Origin: Streptomyces catenulae
Lineage (GTDB): Bacteria; Actinomycetota; Actinomycetes; Streptomycetales; Streptomycetaceae
Reading direction: 5' to 3'
Length of the DNA: 64,000 nt
Assembly (NCBI RefSeq): GCF_000718015.1
Contig: NZ_JODY01000009.1
Coordinates: 101,064-165,063, forward strand
In this document: one piece after another, positions 61,280 to 64,000 of the stretch
Numbering within the stretch: position 1 is the first letter of the stretch
How the letters are laid out: each line of letters opens with the position of its first letter
Made by a program: the position numbers and the translations under genes
Notes under the pieces: model-generated
What the model saw: only the letters and a program-made list of their open reading frames with translations
What the model was told of the DNA's origin: nothing
The model's database searches: none

Positions 61280-63553
61280 CAGGCGTCACGCCAGGTCGGC
61301 AAGAGTTCGTCGAGGAGGGTCTCGGTGCGGGGCGGGAGGCTGCGGGGGCCGCCGTGGTGGGCGTGATTGCGGGCGATGAGCGAGGCTGCCGTTGAGGCGA
61401 GTTGGGCGGTATCGCCTGTGGCGTGTGCGGCGCGTAGAAGTTCGTTCCCGTATGCGTGCGTTCCTTGCGGCTCTGCCCGTGGTGGCCTCGTGGTGGAGGG
61501 TGCGGAGCACGTCGAGGTCGGAGACGACGGACGGTGCGAGGGTCAGCCGACCGGTGGTGTCGGTACCGAGCCGCGGGGCTCCGTCGGGGTCGGTCCCCAG
61601 CCAGGTTCGCAGGCGTTCGACGAGAGTGTCACGGACGTCTTCGGTGACGCCGCCGGGCCACAGACCGGCGGCCAGAACGCGCGGGTGCACTCCTTCGCGG
61701 TGGAGCAGGAGCATGACCAGCGCTTCGTGCAGAAGCGGGCTGTGCTCGGCGGCGGGTGTGTCAAGGCCGGTGGTCTCGTAGGTGCCGATCAGCCGTACGT
61801 ACACTGCGGGGCGCCCGCTCGGGGTGATGTCAACCATGAACTGCGGGGCGCCGGGGTCCGGGAGGCCGTCGGGCGTGGCGTTGGCGAAGAGCTGGACCAC
61901 GGAGTCGCGCTGCGCCGGGGGCAGGAGTTGTGCTTGCAGTTCCAGGCCGAGGCTCGGGGCCAGGAGGCGTCCGTCGGGGGTGACGTCGAGTGGCCAGGTC
62001 GTACCGGGCAGGCCGTCCTTCTCGGTGGCGGCCAGATAGCTGATGCCCAGTCGGCCGGAGTCGGCCGGAGTCGGCCGGAGTCGGCCGGAGTCGGCAGCGA
62101 GCGCGGCGATCTTCGACGCCTGGGCTTCGGTCGGCTGCGTGGCGAGGAGGACCAGGTGGGGCGCCCACGGTGAGGGCTGCGAGGGGTCGGCGCGGGCGGT
62201 GAGGACGGAGTCGTGGCCCGCGACGGCGAGGGCATCGCGCCGCTGCCGGGTTTCCGCGTCCATGGATTCCAGGAAGGCTTCGACGTCGTCGAAGTGGCGG
62301 ACGCGGGTGGGATCGAGCGTGGTGAGTTCTGCGCCGAAGCCGACGAGGGTGACTGTCGTACGGTCCGACCGATCGCTGGTGGCGAGTTCCGCGGCGACCG
62401 ACGTGAGGACGGCATTCCGGTCGGCGTACGCGCCGGTGAGCGAGACCGGTCCAGGAACGGCTTCCAGATTCAGCAGCAGGTGCGCGCCTTCGAGGCTGCC
62501 GAGGCTGACCAGGCCCGGACAGGGGGCGGCCGGGCCGGTGCCCGTTTCGTCCATCGGGATGTGGGCCCGTTGGATGCGCCAGAACGTCTCGTTCCGACCG
62601 AGTTGCCACGGCGCCGGGGGCGTATCTGCGGGGTGGGCGAGCTGGAGGGTGAGCTCGCTGTCGGTGAGCCAGGCAACGTAGACGGTCGGCAGGGTGCGCG
62701 ATTCGGCGGCCAGGGCGGACGCCAGTCCCCCCAGGGCGCGGTCGAGATCGCGTACGGCCTCCGGGGCAGCCCCGATGAGCAGCGCGTCTTGGGTATCGGC
62801 GGCGGCGCCCTTCGGCTGCCGAAGCTCCGGGGTGCGGTGGTCCTCGGCGCCCATGGCGGACTGCCACAGGGCCGTGCGGCGTCGACGGCCGAGCGCCGCG
62901 AGCAGACCGGCGGCAAGCAGCGGGGCGTTCCCGAAGGACTCCGGGAGACCGCCGGACGACGTGACGGAGGAGGAGCTGGGGCTGGGGCCCTCGCCATCGG
63001 CTCGGACCCCTGCCTCGCCCGGGATGGTGAGGCTGATGCGGTGGCCGGGGTTGAGGCGGATCGGGAGGCCGGTGGCGGCGAGGTGCCGACCGGTGATCTG
63101 TTGCCACCGGGGCCAGCTGTCGGGGGCGTGGGTGGGGTGGGTGAAGGCCGGGATGCAGCGGCTGCCGTCGTCCTCGACGATGGTGTAGAGGCCGGTCTGC
63201 CCCTCCTCGGTGAACAGGAGGAGCGTGGCGTCGCGGAAGGCCGTGAGGAATTCCTGCTCGCTGCCGTAACCGGTGACGGCGCGCTGCAGGGCTTCGTCCA
63301 GCGCGGTGGCAGGGGGCGGGAACTCCAACGCCCTCGGCGACGGGCGGTAGTTCGCGTTGTGCGTGAAGGAGACGAGCCGACCGGAGCTGTCGACGGACCA
63401 GCCGCCGATGATGCCGAACGGGGGGACGGCGCCGTCGGGGTCGAAGTACGGGTCGATCGCATACACGTAGCCGCCGCGCTGCTGTGCGGCCTGGGCGCGC
63501 AGAGCCTGGGTGACCGGAGGAACGGCGGGGGCGGGGCCGGACGGGGTGGTCAC
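61280..63553 (-). pseudogene. SseB-like / BTAD-type regulatory protein with C-terminal frameshift
   Basis: GTG 63553 overlaps the upstream stop (GTGA). Residues about 15-190 look like an SseB/type VII secretion-associated domain (F-T-E-E-G-Q-T-G-L-Y-T, G-L-P-I-R-L-N-P-G-H). A hydrophobic segment A-P-L-L-A-A-G-L-L-A-A-L-G-R-R-R-R follows near 220, then a long region to a SARP/BTAD-type winged helix (L-L-L-H-R-E-G-V-H-P-R-V-L-A-A-G-L-W-P near 610). Near 61471-61495 the frame slips: the natural end (A-Y-G-N-E-L-L-R-A-A-H ... L-P-T-W-R-D-A, stop at 61280) is in another frame, while the present frame runs to 61286 as basic nonsense. Only the last 65 residues change, so partial function is possible. 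Confidence 0.7.
62051..62095. repeat. 10-bp tandem repeat inside a coding region
   Basis: TCGGCCGGAG in four full copies plus TCGGC. On the coding strand it reads through as repeated S-G-R-L-R-P-T-P-A-D. Because 10 is not a multiple of 3, any change in copy number would shift the frame. Confidence 0.92.
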
Positions 63554-63960
63554 AGCGACTGGCTCCACTGCTCTTCGAAGGCGATCTGCTCGGCGACGGT
63601 GGCCAGCGTCTCGCGGGGCGCGGGGTGGAACGTCTGGATGCGATCGGCGCCGGTGGGGCGCAGCCCGGGCCTGAGGTGGTAGACGAGGAAGCCCCCGGTC
63701 CCGCGGCACATCCCGGAGGGCCAGGTGTCGCGACGCGAGCCGTTGACGCCCAGGAGCCACCCCTGGGGTTCGATCTGCTCGCGGATGCGCGTGAGTGCCT
63801 CGAAGCAGTCATCCGCTCGGCCGGTGACATGTCCCCAGGGGCCGTCGGCGGTCACGGTGAATTCGTGGTTCCCGCCCTCCCAGCGCAGCACGGCACCGGC
63901 CTGCCGGCCGCCGTTGAAAGCGAGAACGTCGAAACGGTCGGGGACCAGGCGGCCACTCAT
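63550..63960 (-). CDS. Small protein coupled to the SseB/BTAD-type gene
   Basis: 136 residues: R-F-D-V-L-A-F-N-G-G-R-Q-A-G near 10, D-G-P-W-G-H-V-T-G-R near 40, W-L-L-G-V-N-G-S-R-R-D-T-W-P-S-G-M near 70, and a closing F-E-E-Q-W. It has the look of a small actinobacterial protein found beside type VII secretion genes, but no named family is certain. ATG 63960 is preferred over ATG 63969 because GAAGGA lies 8 bases before it. Its stop overlaps the next start (GTGA), so the two are translationally coupled. Confidence 0.72.
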   Translation of the reverse strand: MSGRLVPDRFDVLAFNGGRQAGAVLRWEGGNHEFTVTADGPWGHVTGRADDCFEALTRIREQIEPQGWLLGVNGSRRDTWPSGMCRGTGGFLVYHLRPGLRPTGADRIQTFHPAPRETLATVAEQIAFEEQWSQSL

Positions 63961-64000
63961 CGGGTCCATCCTTCGGGCAATTGACTGGCGGGTGGCGGGT

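Noticed and set aside
1..64000. tRNA or rRNA genes
   Set aside because: No cloverleaf-like conserved tRNA arms or rRNA segments were recognised by eye on either strand; a dedicated scan could still find one.

Overview
The window is very GC-rich, with third codon positions almost always G or C. Its genes are typical of a Streptomyces-type actinomycete: an MmpS-like lipoprotein-class protein, XRE/MmyB-type regulators, a PucR regulator, a snapalysin metalloprotease, leaderless GTG starts, rare TTA codons in only two genes, and a relative of the Streptomyces telomere-associated protein Tap. No rRNA, tRNA, CRISPR array, integrase or transposase was seen. The layout is mosaic: short operons and divergent regulator/target pairs, with several recent pseudogenes.

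Left part (1-13.4 kb). A cytochrome P450 is cut by the left edge. After about 0.9 kb of non-coding DNA come a GNAT acetyltransferase, a LuxR-type response regulator with its histidine kinase, and an MmpS-like protein. The most distinctive locus here is a two-gene styrene/indole monooxygenase system: a stand-alone StyA1-type oxygenase followed by a StyA2B-type protein in which the oxygenase is fused to its own flavin reductase. A divergent AraC-type regulator and a 21-bp-period direct repeat lie beside it. An FMN glutamate-synthase-like protein, an SDR/XRE divergent pair and a lipoprotein follow.

Acyl-CoA region (13.6-30.7 kb). A PucR regulator precedes a CaiB/BaiF CoA-transferase and an acyl-CoA dehydrogenase. 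Then come an aldehyde dehydrogenase controlled by a divergent TetR gene through a perfect 13-bp-arm palindrome, a Tat-exported metallo-hydrolase, a frameshifted amidohydrolase, an acyl-CoA ligase, an enoyl-CoA hydratase, a second TetR regulator, an amino-acid permease and a thioesterase. Four related ATCG-rich boxes sit upstream of the ligase/hydratase operon, the TetR gene, the permease and the thioesterase, which suggests one local regulon for uptake and CoA-dependent breakdown of an unknown acid.

Middle (30.9-45.9 kb). An ABC exporter is preceded by a 40-codon ORF that has a strong ribosome binding site and overlaps the exporter start by GTGA. A second XRE/MmyB regulator faces two tandem paralogous alpha/beta hydrolases. 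Next are a 2H phosphoesterase, an 889-residue NACHT NTPase (a bacterial NLR-like defence candidate) carrying one TTA codon, a Tat-exported phospholipase C, a decayed tripeptidyl aminopeptidase, and a small leaderless gene overlapping a Tap-like protein. The Tap-like protein has an N-terminal XRE helix-turn-helix and, in my reading, a C-terminal region resembling the palm of family B DNA polymerases.

Right part (45.9-64 kb). Snapalysin, glutamate decarboxylase, a TDT/TehA-type transporter, a DUF4232-like lipoprotein, hypothetical proteins, a second GNAT enzyme and a two-subunit molybdenum hydroxylase (2Fe-2S subunit plus Tat-type large subunit, no FAD subunit) are followed by a scrambled pseudogene, a class V aminotransferase, a tyrosine-phosphatase-like protein and a methyltransferase. 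The window ends in two overlapping genes that resemble type VII secretion-associated and BTAD-type regulatory proteins. The larger one carries a 10-bp tandem repeat inside its reading frame and a C-terminal frameshift.
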